This document shows positions 37,356 to 48,849 of a DNA stretch of 64,000 bases, one piece after another. The DNA comes from Pratylenchus scribneri (taxonomy: Eukaryota; Nematoda; Chromadorea; Rhabditida; Pratylenchidae): contig JAQSEB010000078.1 in assembly GCA_030063045.1 (NCBI GenBank), positions 688,001-752,000 on the forward strand. The letters run 5' to 3'. Both the position numbers and the translations under genes were made by a program. Positions within the stretch are counted from its first letter, which is position 1. Every line of letters starts with the position of its first letter. Below the pieces are notes generated by a model. That model had not been told where the DNA came from. It made no database searches and saw nothing but the letters and a program-made list of their open reading frames with translations.

Positions 37356-39192
37356 TGAATTTGGATGAAAAATGGAAAGAAATGACCGAAAATTATGAGC
37401 TTTATTGTACTTATTAAAGAGGAACCCCTAACCTAAACAACCACCAAAATTCTTTATTAATTATTGACATTTCATCGACAATAAGCCAATTAAAAAGATA
37501 ATAATTGAGTATTTTTATGGCCATAAGAGATGGTCCAATTTATTATTGATTCTCTATTTCCAATCCGGTGCCCAATTGTACCAATAGTCTCGTAATTTAT
37601 TGATAAAGCAATATCCTTTAAAAGGTTAAAGATTCTCCAATTAAACTTTATTTATCTGAATAAGAACACATAAATTATTTACCCTAAACTAGTCCTAAAA
37701 GAAAACAATTAAATGAGTTCTAATAAATTTAGGCAATTAAGTTTTGTCGATGAAATGGCTTTTGTCTTTTCTGTGAATATTTTTCTTTAGAATATTGACT
37801 TTTCAATATTTGTTTTGCACAATTTAAATCCATCACAAATTCCACAATTTTAAACCCATAATCAAAATCTCCCTATGAACGCCCAGAAACTAGAAAAATG
37901 AGCCAATTTGTGCCTTTACATTCAACACAATTCATTCACCCCCCCCCCCCCCTTTTGCTCATTCCCTTATTTTAATATTCCATTTTTATCACAAATTTAT
38001 GTATTTAATTTTAATTCAATTTTATTTATATTCTCCCTTTCCACATTCCCCAATTCACAAAAAAAGCACAATTTTTCATTCCTTTCATTCATCCAATTTT
38101 TGTCCCATTTTTTGCACTTTTTTGATTGAAATAAACAAATAAAATATAGGGGAAAATATTTGTATTCCATCCTTTTGGGCGGCACTCTGTGCAGGTAAAT
38201 GAAAAGAAAATGGAAAAGGCTTTGAAAATGGGCAATCGAGAGCCGAAAATAATAGTGCCGAGAATATTGAGGGAAATCACAGGGCAAAAATATGTTGGAT
38301 GGAATGGCTCTCTTGAAGATGGGAAAATGAATACCTAGAATTATTTTTGGGACATTTTTCTCATTTTTGCACTTTTTGAATGAAATAAACAAAATTATAG
38401 GGAAAATATTTGCTTGTCAACCACCGGCATCGGCACTTGACATTGGCACTTTTGATGATGATGAATAAAGGGAAATGTGAGAAATGCCCTGAAAATGATG
38501 AACAACAGCGGTGTTCGAGATTCGCGAGGGATATTTTTTTGAATGACGCTGGCAAAAATAGGGAAAATGAAGGGCGAATAATGATGGATTGGCCCTTGAA
38601 GAAGGCGATGGATGAAATAAATGACTTTTGCTTTGGGCAATTGAATGAAAGGAGGGAGAAGAAATATGAGTAATAAAATTACGGTAGAAAACGATTCAGT
38701 GACTGATGAGTTAATTTTTGATCCATAATTCATAACGAAATGAGGAAGCAATCAAGACAAATAAAAGTGAAAATTGAGTGATTTTGGATGGACAAATTAA
38801 TGAATAAAATTGATGTTGACAAATGATTGGAATTGTTCAATGGACTGAATGGACGTAATTTGAGATAATTGCACCTCAGCCGGAATGAATTGGCGCAAAA
38901 AGCAAAGGATGAATTCGTTTTGAAGGACTTTGTTTATCAAAAAATGTGTGGAATGGCTATGGCCATGAATTATTTGATCGCTGATTTTCCGCCTTTTGAA
39001 GATGTTTTTGGCCCATTTTCCCCATTATTTTTGATCAAATGAGGGAAGATTGGAAATTTGAGAAAGATGTAACAACGAATTGGGCTTGGATTGCGCAATT
39101 CGCTTTTGATGATTTTTGCCCATCAATTCGCCCTATTTATTATTCCTTCCAATTGGCGCTGACATATCAGAAATTATTCCGGCTTTAGAAAA
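37356..39192. other. Intergenic region between K+ channel and troponin I
   Basis: No gene is supported. It contains a poly-C run at about 37937-37952 and two repeat copies listed separately. The sequence from 38400 to 39190 is purine-rich on the plus strand and probably includes the troponin I promoter, but no motif stands out. Confidence 0.5.
37995..38395 (-). repeat. Family D repeat, copy 2, plus a partial third copy
   Basis: The reverse complement matches 1100-1450. A truncated third copy follows at about 38330-38470, repeating 'ttttgggacatttttctca' and 'gggaaaatatttg' in tandem with copy 2. Confidence 0.6.
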
Positions 39193-42141
39193 ATGTCCCT
39201 AAATCATCGTGAAGAAGAAGAAGAAGTGGATGAAGAGGAAGAAGAAATTGACGAAGAAGAGGAGGAACAAAATGACCAATTAGGAATGGAAATGCCACCA
39301 AAATCGCCGGCTGTCGAGGAGATGGAAATTCCACCTAAAACTCCGGTCGAAGAGGAATTCGATGTGAGGGCGAAATTTATTTAATAATTTTTTTTTGATC
39401 TTTTATGCCTAAAATAAATTTGGACATAGATTGAATTAGGTGGAGATAAGTTATTAACTTTTTCGAGTCTTTGGGTCAACCAATATCCAATATCCCAAAG
39501 GGATAAATATTAAAATTTTAACTTCTTTGGTGGCCAAAAAAGTGAGCAACACTGTAAAATATTCATTGATAGCAGAGAAAAATGTTTAGCACCGGATGGT
39601 TTCGATCCATCGACCTCTGGGTTATGGGCCCAGCGCTTCCACTGCGCCACGGTGCTTCATTGTGTAATGGACGGTTGGTTGATCAGGCCCACCGTACCTA
39701 GCCCTTTGTAGATTCCTCGACCAATTCCCATAAGCACAATTCATAGAATATTATTTGAGATCAGAAAGGGAAGGTGGAACAGTCTTGGTCCGTTAGGCGG
39801 ATACAACTGAACAACTTTCACTAGCTGATTCCCCGCTTTATATCAATCCAAACAAAGAACATTCAAAATGGGTCAAACAACATTGAAAGTGAAAGTGTGA
39901 ATGCGGATATTAAAGGTGTGAAAATCGGATTAAACAAAGAGTGAAAATGGGTCATCATAATTTATCATATCTGTTCATTTTCCATTTTTCCAACATCCGT
40001 TATTTCACTACAATTGTAATGGATTCTGAATTTATATATCTAGAATCTTTATAAGTTTCGGAACAAATTTACAAAATTAACATTTGCCATATAATCGTAA
40101 ATTCCCTTCAAATTTCCCTTCCATATACCTATAGAGTGGAACTGAACGGGAACGTGCCGAACGTGAAATGCGTGCCGAAAGAGAGCGGAAAAAGGCGGAG
40201 GTTCGAAGACGACTTGAGGAGGCCGGACGGGCCAAAAAAGCGAAGAAGGGATTTTTGACACCGGAACGGAAAAAGAAATTGCGAGTAAGTCAAATGGAAA
40301 TTCTACAAAGATTGTCAAACAAATTTAGAAATTGTTGATGCTAAAGGCAACCGAGGATTTGAAATTGCAGCAGAAAAAGAGAGCGGAGGAACGTCAAAAA
40401 GTGTTGAATGAACGAATCCCGCCAATGCCCGATTTGGACAATTTGGGCGATGGTTGGTATAATGGCATATATATGATAGCACAATTCAGTACTAAGACCG
40501 TTATTTTTTGTTATAAATCAGCAAGGAATTATCCAATTTGGGGAAGCGATATGCCATTTGAAAGCACTAAATGTCCTCTAAAAAATGGCTTTTTTAATTT
40601 TTAGAAACATAAAATAATTATTAAGCAAATTTTTCCAAAAAAAATCGTTTGGGTTTATTCTTTATTGCACTTTTTTAAAGGCATGTAACATTTATTTATA
40701 AAATTAAATGAGTCATCACTTTTTGAGGACACTCTGGGCTTTCTATGGTATATAATATTTTCCCAAGGCTTCAATTATCTAATACCTATTTTCATTAAAA
40801 TTAGCTTCATTCAACTCAATGAATTTGACTTGTAAAAAATAAATTTTTATTATTTCACAGATGATTTATTAATTTTGGCCGATGAATTCCGCGGTCGAAT
40901 CATTAATTTGGAATCGGAAATTTATGATTTGAGCTATATGAGTCGAATGGTAAAATCCTCTCTCATTTATATTCTGCATTCATTTTCTTCAATTTTCAGA
41001 AAGATTTTGAGATTAATGAATTGACAATTGCCGTAAATGATTTACGCGGAAAATTGTAAGAATTATTTAGAATATTCTAATCTTATTTTCATTAATTTCA
41101 GCGTGAAACCAACATTGAAGCGGATCAGCAAAACCGATACCCAGTTAGCCATTTAATTCATTAAAAATTAGGGAATTTATTTGAATAATTTCCATTTTTT
41201 GCAGATTCGACAAAATTAAGAAGCAAAATGCGGCAAAGGTCGACCACTATAAAGAGGGGAGGGGATGGAAGAGAAATGGGCTAAAATAAATGAAAAAAAT
41301 ATTTATGAAATATTTTATCGGGATTTTTTGCATGTTAAGGCTAATTTTTAGGGATACTTGATAAGAAACTATAGGGGAACTTACATTACTAGGGCCTTTT
41401 AGCCATAATCTCTAGAAGATGCAACCAATTCAGGAGGGTGATAAGCCATTTGAAACCCCTAAATGTTCTCAACATTACGGCTTTTTTTAATTTTTAGAAA
41501 TAGAGTTCCATAAAAATTAAATGTCTTCAAAAAATCGAGGAAAATTTTATCAAAAAAGAGTAACTTTTTACTGGGACATTTAGGGTTTTCAAATGGCACT
41601 GCAAAATCGGTTGCTTTCTTTCTGATGAGAGATATGGCCAAAAGTAGGGTAAGGTTTAATTCTTCTTTATTTCGGATAAGTCGAATCATTTGAGGAATAA
41701 AAAATTGGCTTAATTTAATTAATCTAATTCTTCTTGCTGTTTTGGCCAAAAAGTTCCTAATGGCAACTTGGCAAATCTATGGCAATTTTAGCTCAAAAAA
41801 TTCCGCATATCCTTGAGAATATTTTTAAATAAATTAGGCATTTTCTTCGCCATCCAATTTATCCGTAGGAGAATTCAAAAGCCAAAAGGGAAAATTAATA
41901 AAGGAAAATGTTGAATGAATTTTCCCCGCAATTTTTCAGGTTGATTACCGTTCGACCCTGAAAACTCGTGAAGGAAACAAATTTACGCTGGAGGAAGTGG
42001 TGAGCCAAAAAAGGGCATTGAATGGGTGGAGGGCATGGACTATTCAAAAATTAAGGACAGACAGAGGGTGGTCGAGTGGATGAAATGATAAAGCGGATGG
42101 AGAAAAGAGGCAGCGATGTGCACGGATTTGATGGAAATTAA
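39193..42141 (+). CDS. tni: Troponin I
   Basis: Nine exons join in phase to 268 residues: 39193-39363, 40135-40284, 40329-40452, 40861-40949, 41000-41055, 41102-41143, 41205-41238, 41940-41999 and 42061-42141. Troponin I is the inhibitory subunit of the Ca2+ switch on muscle thin filaments. Seen here: an acidic Glu-rich N terminus as in nematode troponin I, a basic helix with [17 protein letters not shown], a coiled coil pairing with troponin T, and the inhibitory region [17 protein letters not shown]. The end of exon 8 reads [14 protein letters not shown]. The last 61-bp intron is inferred. If it is retained, the protein ends differently at 42083. Exon 1 rests on composition and phase. Repeats of family C fill introns 3 and 7. 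Confidence 0.88.
39587..39656 (-). tRNA. tRNA-Met (CAT), initiator-like, shortened D-arm junction
   Basis: On the minus strand the acceptor AGCACCG pairs perfectly with CGGTGCT. The anticodon stem-loop CTGGG-CCCATAA-CCCAG carries CAT (39624-39626), with three G-C pairs next to the loop. The T arm has ATCGAAA instead of TTCGAAA. These are eukaryotic initiator tRNA features, as is the A1-U72 pair. Compared with the usual initiator sequence, two bases are missing between the D stem and anticodon stem, so D-stem pairing is reduced to about 3 bp unless bases are shared. It may be functional or a decaying copy. It lies antisense in troponin I intron 1. Confidence 0.7.
40460..40800. repeat. Family C repeat in troponin I intron
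   Basis: The stretch contains 'gccatttgaaagcactaaat', 'gtcctctaaaaaatggctt' and 'gaggacactctgggcttt'. Confidence 0.65.
41370..41700. repeat. Family C repeat in troponin I intron
   Basis: The stretch contains 'gataagccatttgaaaccc' and 'gacatttagggttttcaaat', in line with the other copies. Confidence 0.65.
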
Positions 42142-42484
42142 TGAATGAATTTTGGAGGAATCAAATTTTAATCAAATTTATCGAAAAATTGTAATAAATC
42201 CACATTTCTTAATGTGAATAAAATTTATAAAAATATTTTTCATCTATCAATTATAAATTTTGCCTAAATTGTAAGCATGTGTAGAATTGTATTCCAAGGG
42301 ATAGAATGGATTTCGTGGTTAAAATTTCAAGGAAATATCTTTTATATTAACAGGAAAAATGATTAAATAGATTTTAGTGTTTGGGAGAAATAATTTTCAA
42401 TAAATATTCTAAGGATAATTTTTGGAGAAAATATTCATTGAAGATTCCAGAATCCATAATATTCATAAATATTCGTTGAAATGG

Positions 42485-42800
42485 TTAGAGGACTTTTCAA
42501 TACCTTAAATTCGATATCATGGCAATTTTTCGACTAAAGATCCTTGAGGCAATAATCAATTTTAGAAGTTGATAGACCGTATTAAGCCCAGATTTTCCCA
42601 AAATTTGGCTTTTATAAATTTTATGAAATGCAACTTTAAAAAATTTATACATGTCTGAGTTAAAAAACCCAAATCTTTTAACGAAAAGGCACTTATTTTA
42701 TATAATATTTTAAGTTTTCAATTGGTAAGCCACTTTTTTAGAGGACATTTAGGACTTTGCAACGGCATATCGCCCTCCCAAATTTAATGCTTAGGAATTG
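42485..42800. repeat. Family C repeat
   Basis: The stretch contains 'agaggacatttaggacttt' and 'ggcatatcgccctccca', as in other copies. Confidence 0.6.
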
Positions 42801-43299
42801 CCCGGTATCAATCCGATCTAGAATGCAGATTAGTTAGCCCATTTCAAATTTCTTATACTCCATCATTACCTCAATTAAATTGTATAAAAATCTTTTTTTT
42901 TAAATTGCAACAAATATTGTATATCCATTTGTACAAATTATAATGTCATTCACATCCATCTATAATTGTGTTCCCAAATCCCAAATATTTGCTATGAATG
43001 GATGTTGAAGATATTCCCAAATCTATTGAGGCAATTTTATTCAGTTTACACAGCTTTATTCCCTACTAAAATGGAGAAAATTCTTGTAAAAATTGTAGTC
43101 AAAATAGGCAAAAGGAATTACATTGTAAAAAGCAAAAATGACAAGTGGATGAATTTGGCCATCCCAGACAAATTGGCCAAATATTGAAGGACTTGTTCAC
43201 CTTTCCATCACATTCTGCCGTCCTCCTCAATCAAATCCATATTTGGGGCCCAGTGAAGGCAAACGGCAGGTGCAGCTGCCATCAATCGTCGACGAGGCC

Positions 43300-43690
43300 A
43301 CTATTTTAGCAAATGATGAGCAGCGCCCAATCCAATGAGGGAATTGAGGGAAAGGCAAGCCCCGGGACTGAACAATCCATTCCCAGCTTTTCCACTTCCA
43401 CCAAATTTTCATCCATCCAATATGCCTCCTCCCCACTTTTTTCCTCTATATGGCCAAAAAGGCCAACACAAATAAATCCATTTTGGATCGATTTGCCCAA
43501 TAAATTTTCTTCAAAATTTGATCAAATCTAATTTCCAAATATTCCACTGTAAAAAAGTTGACTATTCAAATTCCCAAGCTATGCTAAGTAGTTGCCGCCG
43601 CACTCATTTTCGTACGAAAATTTGTTTTGAGTGCGCTCAGCTCCTTAACATGCGCGGGAATTTATACAATTATTTGCGATGCCAAATTGT
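43300..43690 (+). repeat. Dispersed repeat family E, copy 1
   Basis: About 390 bp match 51370-51790. Shared stretches include 'gactgaacaatccattccc', 'tccatccaatatgcctcct', 'ggccaacacaaataaatcc' and 'ctccttaacatgcgcggg'. The matching copy lies in a calcium-channel intron. Confidence 0.75.
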
Positions 43691-44581
43691 CGACAACAAT
43701 TTTGACAACATTTTCAATCTGCAACAAATGGCATTTACGTAATACATCGTGATTAGGCCGGAAATTTCACATAAAAAATCGTAAACATATTCATTAACCA
43801 TTAAGTACATATTAAATAATTATTTTGAAAATATCTATTGGAAATTTAAAATTATCATGACAAAATTTATATAAAATTAAAGAGCTTTTTCTCCTCTTTC
43901 GAATGATACCAAGAATGGCAAATTTGGTTTGATTATTGTTGAGTTATGAGTTCGGGAATATATGTAAGCAGGGCTGCCAGATGGTTTTTCAGTTTGGGGG
44001 GCATTTCGTGAAAAAAAGGGGGCATTTGGGATGTAAGGCATTTCCACCTCCCAGTTCAATTACTGTAATTGCAGTTCTTATATGGTATTTTTTGAATGTA
44101 TAACAAAATTTATTTAAGAAATTTTGCAAAGAAAATGACATCTGATCCCATTTTCTGATCATCTCATTCGTGTTCTCTATATCATTCTCATCTTCTCTGT
44201 TCCAATAGCGTAGCGATCGATATAACGAAGGAAGAGAGCACTAACACCGAAAAAACCGTTCTGCCGAACGAAACCCTCGAAACAAAAACAAAATAGAAGA
44301 AATCAATCAGTCGATCGATCGAAACATTTCAGAAAAAAAGATCCGCAAAACAATCAAATTAAATTAAAGCATTTTTTAGAGAAAATCAATTTTTATAAAA
44401 AAAAGACATCAAAAATTTAAAATACATATGGAAGAAGAATCACGTTGTCTTAATCGATAAATATGATGATGATTCATGATTATAATCATCCTATTCCTAT
44501 CCTACGTCCTACCTTTTAGTAGCATCATTGCTTACTTAATAATATTATTTTCATTCATTTTTGTGTAGTTTATTATTTTGT

Positions 44582-44591
44582 CCAATTTCAG
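44582..44591 (+). promoter_or_regulatory. Possible trans-splice acceptor upstream of SKP1-like gene
   Basis: CCAATTTCAG lies 34 bp before the ATG at 44626 with no upstream coding exon. It is a candidate spliced-leader acceptor in a nematode. Confidence 0.4.
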
Positions 44592-44625
44592 CATTCAATC
44601 AAATTTCATCATAGTTAAAAAATAA

Positions 44626-45760
44626 ATGTCATCGCAAGTGCAGCAAACACATGTGTCCGCATTTTTGCTACAACCGAACAAAGAATTGGTTGAAATCCCA
44701 GAAGAAATGTTCATCTGGTCCAATTTTCTACGAGAATACAAGAAAAGCATGATGATCGATAATAAAGGAAACAAAAGCAATGATAGGTCAGTGGAAAAAC
44801 TATTTTACATATTAATTGTTGGAACAATTTTCAGAGTTGGTATTGACTACATAATCCCATTGCCGCCTATTCAAGGTCAACCCGTTCAGCGAGCACACCT
44901 CGAAAAAGTTTACGAATTCTTCCAACTGTAAGCATTCAAAACAATTAAATTATTATTTAATCATATTTATTTATAGTTATTATCGTCATACTTATGGTTC
45001 TGGCTCCAGGGCAACCAAAAAAGTGCATTCATCCATCGATGTGCGTTCCTTGAATGTGTCCGCCGGCTCATCTTCCAACAACCAGCAAAAACTTGGCACT
45101 GCCAACAAATCGGGCGCAGGTCGATCAAAGGACGATTCAACCGCTGCTTCGGTTGCACCACCATCAAACATTGAGTCGGCATTGAGTGAAGTTCATATTT
45201 CGCAAATTGAGAAGCGGTCAGATGCCAAGGTTTGCTCTTTAAACGAATTCAAAATTCTAATTTGAACACATTTTCTAGTGGTCAAAATTGCCTGACTGGG
45301 CTCATGGCTGGTTCTCTGCCCATGAGAAGGATTTGCTGATCGGTGCTGGCAATGTGGCCAATTTCTTGACGGCAACACCATTCATTGAACTCTACTCACT
45401 CTTTGTTGCCATCAAGGTTCGGAATTATAAAAATTCCTATTGCTAAGGTTTCCTAATTTTTTTTTGAAAATTTTCCGACCCAAAGAAAGGGGACCTTAAG
45501 ATTTAAGTCACATGTTCGAAACCGCTTGGGAAATTATTTCTACCCGCTATTATATTAGTTGAAATAAAGTATTTGAAGCCAAAATAATTACAATAAACGA
45601 GCTAAAAAAATTCTTGTTAAATTCATTTTAGTTCCGCGAAATGGACGATGAAAAGCAAATTATGGCCTATTTGAACATTCCAGCAGATGGAGACGAGGAC
45701 GGGGTGGAATTGAAGAAATTGTTCTATGGTGATGTGTTGTGCCCACCCAATTTGGAATAA
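44626..45760 (+). CDS. skr: Divergent SKP1-like protein
   Basis: Five exons (44626-44786, 44835-44927, 44977-45229, 45279-45416, 45632-45760) join in phase to 257 residues. SKP1 bridges cullin-1 and F-box proteins in SCF ubiquitin ligases. The N-terminal POZ-like part ends with IPLPPIQGQPVQRAHLEKVY, resembling the IPLPNV..L.KV step of SKP1. The C-terminal part (DWAHGWFSAHEKDLLIGAGN, then ANFL) aligns with the SKP1 W-x-x-E/F..LL..AANYL helix pair. A final MAYLNIPADG-like end resembles the F-box-binding helices. Between the halves is a Ser/Asn/Ala-rich insert of about 80 residues, absent from ordinary SKP1 (about 160 aa). There is no signal peptide. Sequence identity is low, so F-box or cullin binding may be lost. 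AATAAA lies at about 45843. Confidence 0.6.
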
Positions 45761-45997
45761 TGATGGACTTATGTGGTGGATAAAGAAATTGCAATTAAAC
45801 GGCCATTTTTGACAATACGGATTATTTTTTATGACTTTTTGGAATAAATGAATCTTTTTATATTTGTGATTTTATTTCATTTTTTGGCTTTAAATGCCTA
45901 ATATATTTATTTTTATTCGCAATTAAATATTCTCAATGCATTATTTAATTTCTAAGTAAAACAACAAAGTCACTGAAGTGAAGAAGAAACCGAAAAA

Positions 45998-48141
45998 ATG
46001 GACAGTTTGATGGTAAGAAAAATTAGAATTTTATTTTGATTTTACGATAATTATTTTTTTAGTCTGGAATTGCACTGTTGAAAGCCAATGTGGGGCAAAA
46101 CAAAGTTACGAATCGGGAAATGCTGAATCGATTTGACTATGGATTGGATTATGTGAAATACCAGGTTAGGGCAATATTTTTATTAAAGAAAATATTTATC
46201 AGAAAAGTAAAAAGTTATAGTAAAGTTCTAAGCATTTAAGCCATATAATAAATCAATAAATCTCTTCGAGACTTATAATTTGATTATGTTTTGGCATTAG
46301 ATTTAACCAATTTTAACTAGGTTGTGAACCAAAATAGGTTTAAACCGTTTAATACCTTTTATTTAAATTTTCATTTCAAATTTTTTCAGCTGAATGACGA
46401 AATTTCGAGCATTGTGGGCAAAATGCAAGAAATTGACGATGGAATGGCCAAAATGCGTCAATCGATCTGTTCCATGGCCGAACTCGAATTTCCCGCTCCC
46501 GGCGTTGGCTTCCAATTTTGGGAGGAACTTTTCCGAATGTTCTGCACAAATCGTCGATTGGAAGAACAAATGCTGGTGGCCATTGCTCAATCTGCTTTTG
46601 CGGGCAAAATCAGGTTAATTTACATTTCGAGAATATAAATATTTTATTCCAAATTCCTCATTCTTCAATTTTTTTGAAACTTAAAGCAAAATTTCAAATA
46701 ATTAAATCCCTCTCATCCATTTTCACAGTTACCCGGCACTCGACTATGCACTTTCCCAGTCCAACTTCATTCTTGCTAATCCGGTGCCTCGTCTTCTGCT
46801 CCAATGTGCCATGCTCGGTCCATTCAATCCAAAGAATGCACTGAATTTTGTGCTCATCATCCGTGACAAACTGCGTGAAGATTGGGAAGAATCAATTCAA
46901 TTGGAGCTGGAAAAATTGATCGCGAATGTAGGAAAGGGGACCAAAAAAAAATTTCCGATAAATTGCGAAAATATTTAAAATTAAATATTAAAATAGGAAA
47001 ATTATTTGCAAAAAATAGAAAAAAAATTAACTTTTAATGCATTATAAATTTATTTCTAGTTTAAAAATAACAAAATTTTATCAAAATTGAACCCTCTCTA
47101 ATTTAATAAATTTCAATTTTAAGGTTTTGACTTGGAAATGCCACCCCGAAGTTTTGTTCCCAACGGCCGTGAAGGAATACACAAAGCGTGAAGTCAGCAA
47201 AGTTCCACCATTCGACACATTTTGGAAGACATTCAAGGAAATCATCGGCATTCTCAAGACAAGTAAGTCTCATAATATAAATGTTTTATCTTTCACCACT
47301 TTTAAAGCTAAAGAATTTTTAATATTTAATCAAATTTTTTGATATCAGTTCTATAGTGTTTTGTCAAATATTTGAAGAAATCAAATAGAAAAACACCAAA
47401 ATCTTTATCTTTTTATGGGCATTAAAAATGAATCAAAAATTTGACATATTCTTAAATTGAATTTGAACACAATTGAATTCGAATATACAAATGTAAATTT
47501 TAGACGAATTGATCGACACTGCACGAATTGAAAAGGAATTGCGCAATTTTGAACGCGAAAAGATGATCAAAATGGAAAAGATGAAAATGGAACAGATCAA
47601 GGCAACGGTGGAACGCGAAAATTGGTTGAAACTCAAGAAAAAGGGATTTGCGCCAAAGCCTCGTCGGTGAGTTTATTAATGTAAATAATATAAATTAGAT
47701 GGGAAAAATATCCTTTATTTAACGAAAAGAATACAAAAAAATAAATAATTATAATGGTTTAAGAAGGATTTGTCATACATTCACAAACCATATATATCCA
47801 TTCATTGAGTAAGAGGTTTATTTATTAGGATAATTTCTGAATCGTTACAATCTTTTCGGCATTTCAATATTTTAGCAATCAGATCAAAAAATGACTCAAA
47901 AAGTTGCTATTTTAAGAATAAATAAAAAAAATTTCTTAAATTCAGAAATCGCCGGAATATGTGGTCGGGTTGGCAGCCGGCACCTTTGGACAGCGACGAG
48001 GAAGAAGACCACATTTTGATTCCAATTGAGGAAGCCGAAGAATATCGGCGCGAGGAATTGCGAAAGCAGCAGGAACGTTCAGATGAACCGAGTACATCAT
48101 CAACATTTGAGGAATATGATGAATATTCACCACAATACTAA
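45998..48141 (+). CDS. Uncharacterised charged, helical protein
   Basis: Seven exons (45998-46012, 46063-46164, 46390-46613, 46729-46927, 47124-47262, 47504-47666, 47946-48141) join in phase to 345 residues. I do not recognise the family. The first exon is only five codons (MDSLM). The middle has amphipathic helices with aromatic patches (FWEELFRMF, FDTFWKTFKEIIGIL). Residues about 225-285 form a highly charged probable coiled coil rich in Lys/Glu/Met. The tail is acidic and Ser/Tyr-rich (SDEEEDH, EEYDEYSPQY). No signal peptide or membrane helix is seen, so it is likely intracellular. It starts 237 bp after the SKP1-like stop on the same strand, close enough for possible operon transcription. 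A family B repeat ends just before exon 3. Confidence 0.7.
46240..46380 (+). repeat. Family B repeat adjoining a splice acceptor
   Basis: The segment through 'ggtttaaaccgtttaatacc' ends about 25 bp before the TTTTTTCAG acceptor of exon 3 (46390). It is truncated relative to longer copies. Confidence 0.65.
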
Positions 48142-48849
48142 ATATTTTTGCCATTATTTTAACACGGATCAATCTTAACATTTTTTTATGTTCCATTCCA
48201 TCAATTATTTATACTTATTAATTATTTTGATCTACGAAAACATTTCCAATTCAATCTCATTTTTAAAAAACATACCATTATACTCAATATCAATGCGAAA
48301 CAATTATTTTGTTATCATCAATTTATTTGTAACACTTTTTCAATTTGAATAAATCGGAACTCACCAAAAAATTATCTATTGATTGAAGTACTATAAATAT
48401 TGATTTTTTATTTGAAATATTTGAAATTTCTAGTGATTAATGATTATGATAAAAACAAAAATTCTAAAACACTAATTAAGCTCTTCTCCATTTTAATAAC
48501 TAGGTGCTCAACTCAGCATCAGCATTGCTAAAATTATTGATTGCATTTATAAAATAGTAGTTAATATAACTGTAGAGCTAAGATTCTTTAATTTAAAATT
48601 TTATTGATTAATTCAAAACATAAACAGTCAAGCAATTGACGCATTCCATTCCAAATTTTATGCTCAATCAAAACTCATTACATTAAAATTAAATTGAAAT
48701 AAGAAATAACAGAACAGATAAGACTTAATAACAGATATAACACTTAAGTTAAGACAAACACACATCAAATAAGAAATAACACATTTAGTTTGTTTTTAGT
48801 AGCAAAGATAAATCAAAAACAAAAATAATAGCTCACAACAACAAAAAAA
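48142..48849. other. Intergenic spacer
   Basis: The sequence is AT-rich with AATAAA near 48349 for the upstream gene. A 'tttgtttttag' at about 48790-48800, some 50 bp before the next ATG, could be a trans-splice acceptor. Nothing else is seen. Confidence 0.4.

Larger units (their letters stand above)
42142..44581. other. Intergenic region downstream of troponin I
   Basis: No gene is supported. A family C copy lies near 42485-42800 and a family E copy at 43300-43690. A possible single transposon end (CAGGGCTGCCAGATGG) is at about 43972. The region 44200-44360 has several TCGATCGATCGA-like palindromes. Confidence 0.45.

Noticed and set aside
39545..39560. AACACTG resembling a transposon right end
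   Set aside because: No partner terminus or 8-bp duplication upstream.
43970..44060. Single hAT-like end CAGGGCTGCCAGATGG
   Set aside because: No matching opposite end or target duplication was found nearby.
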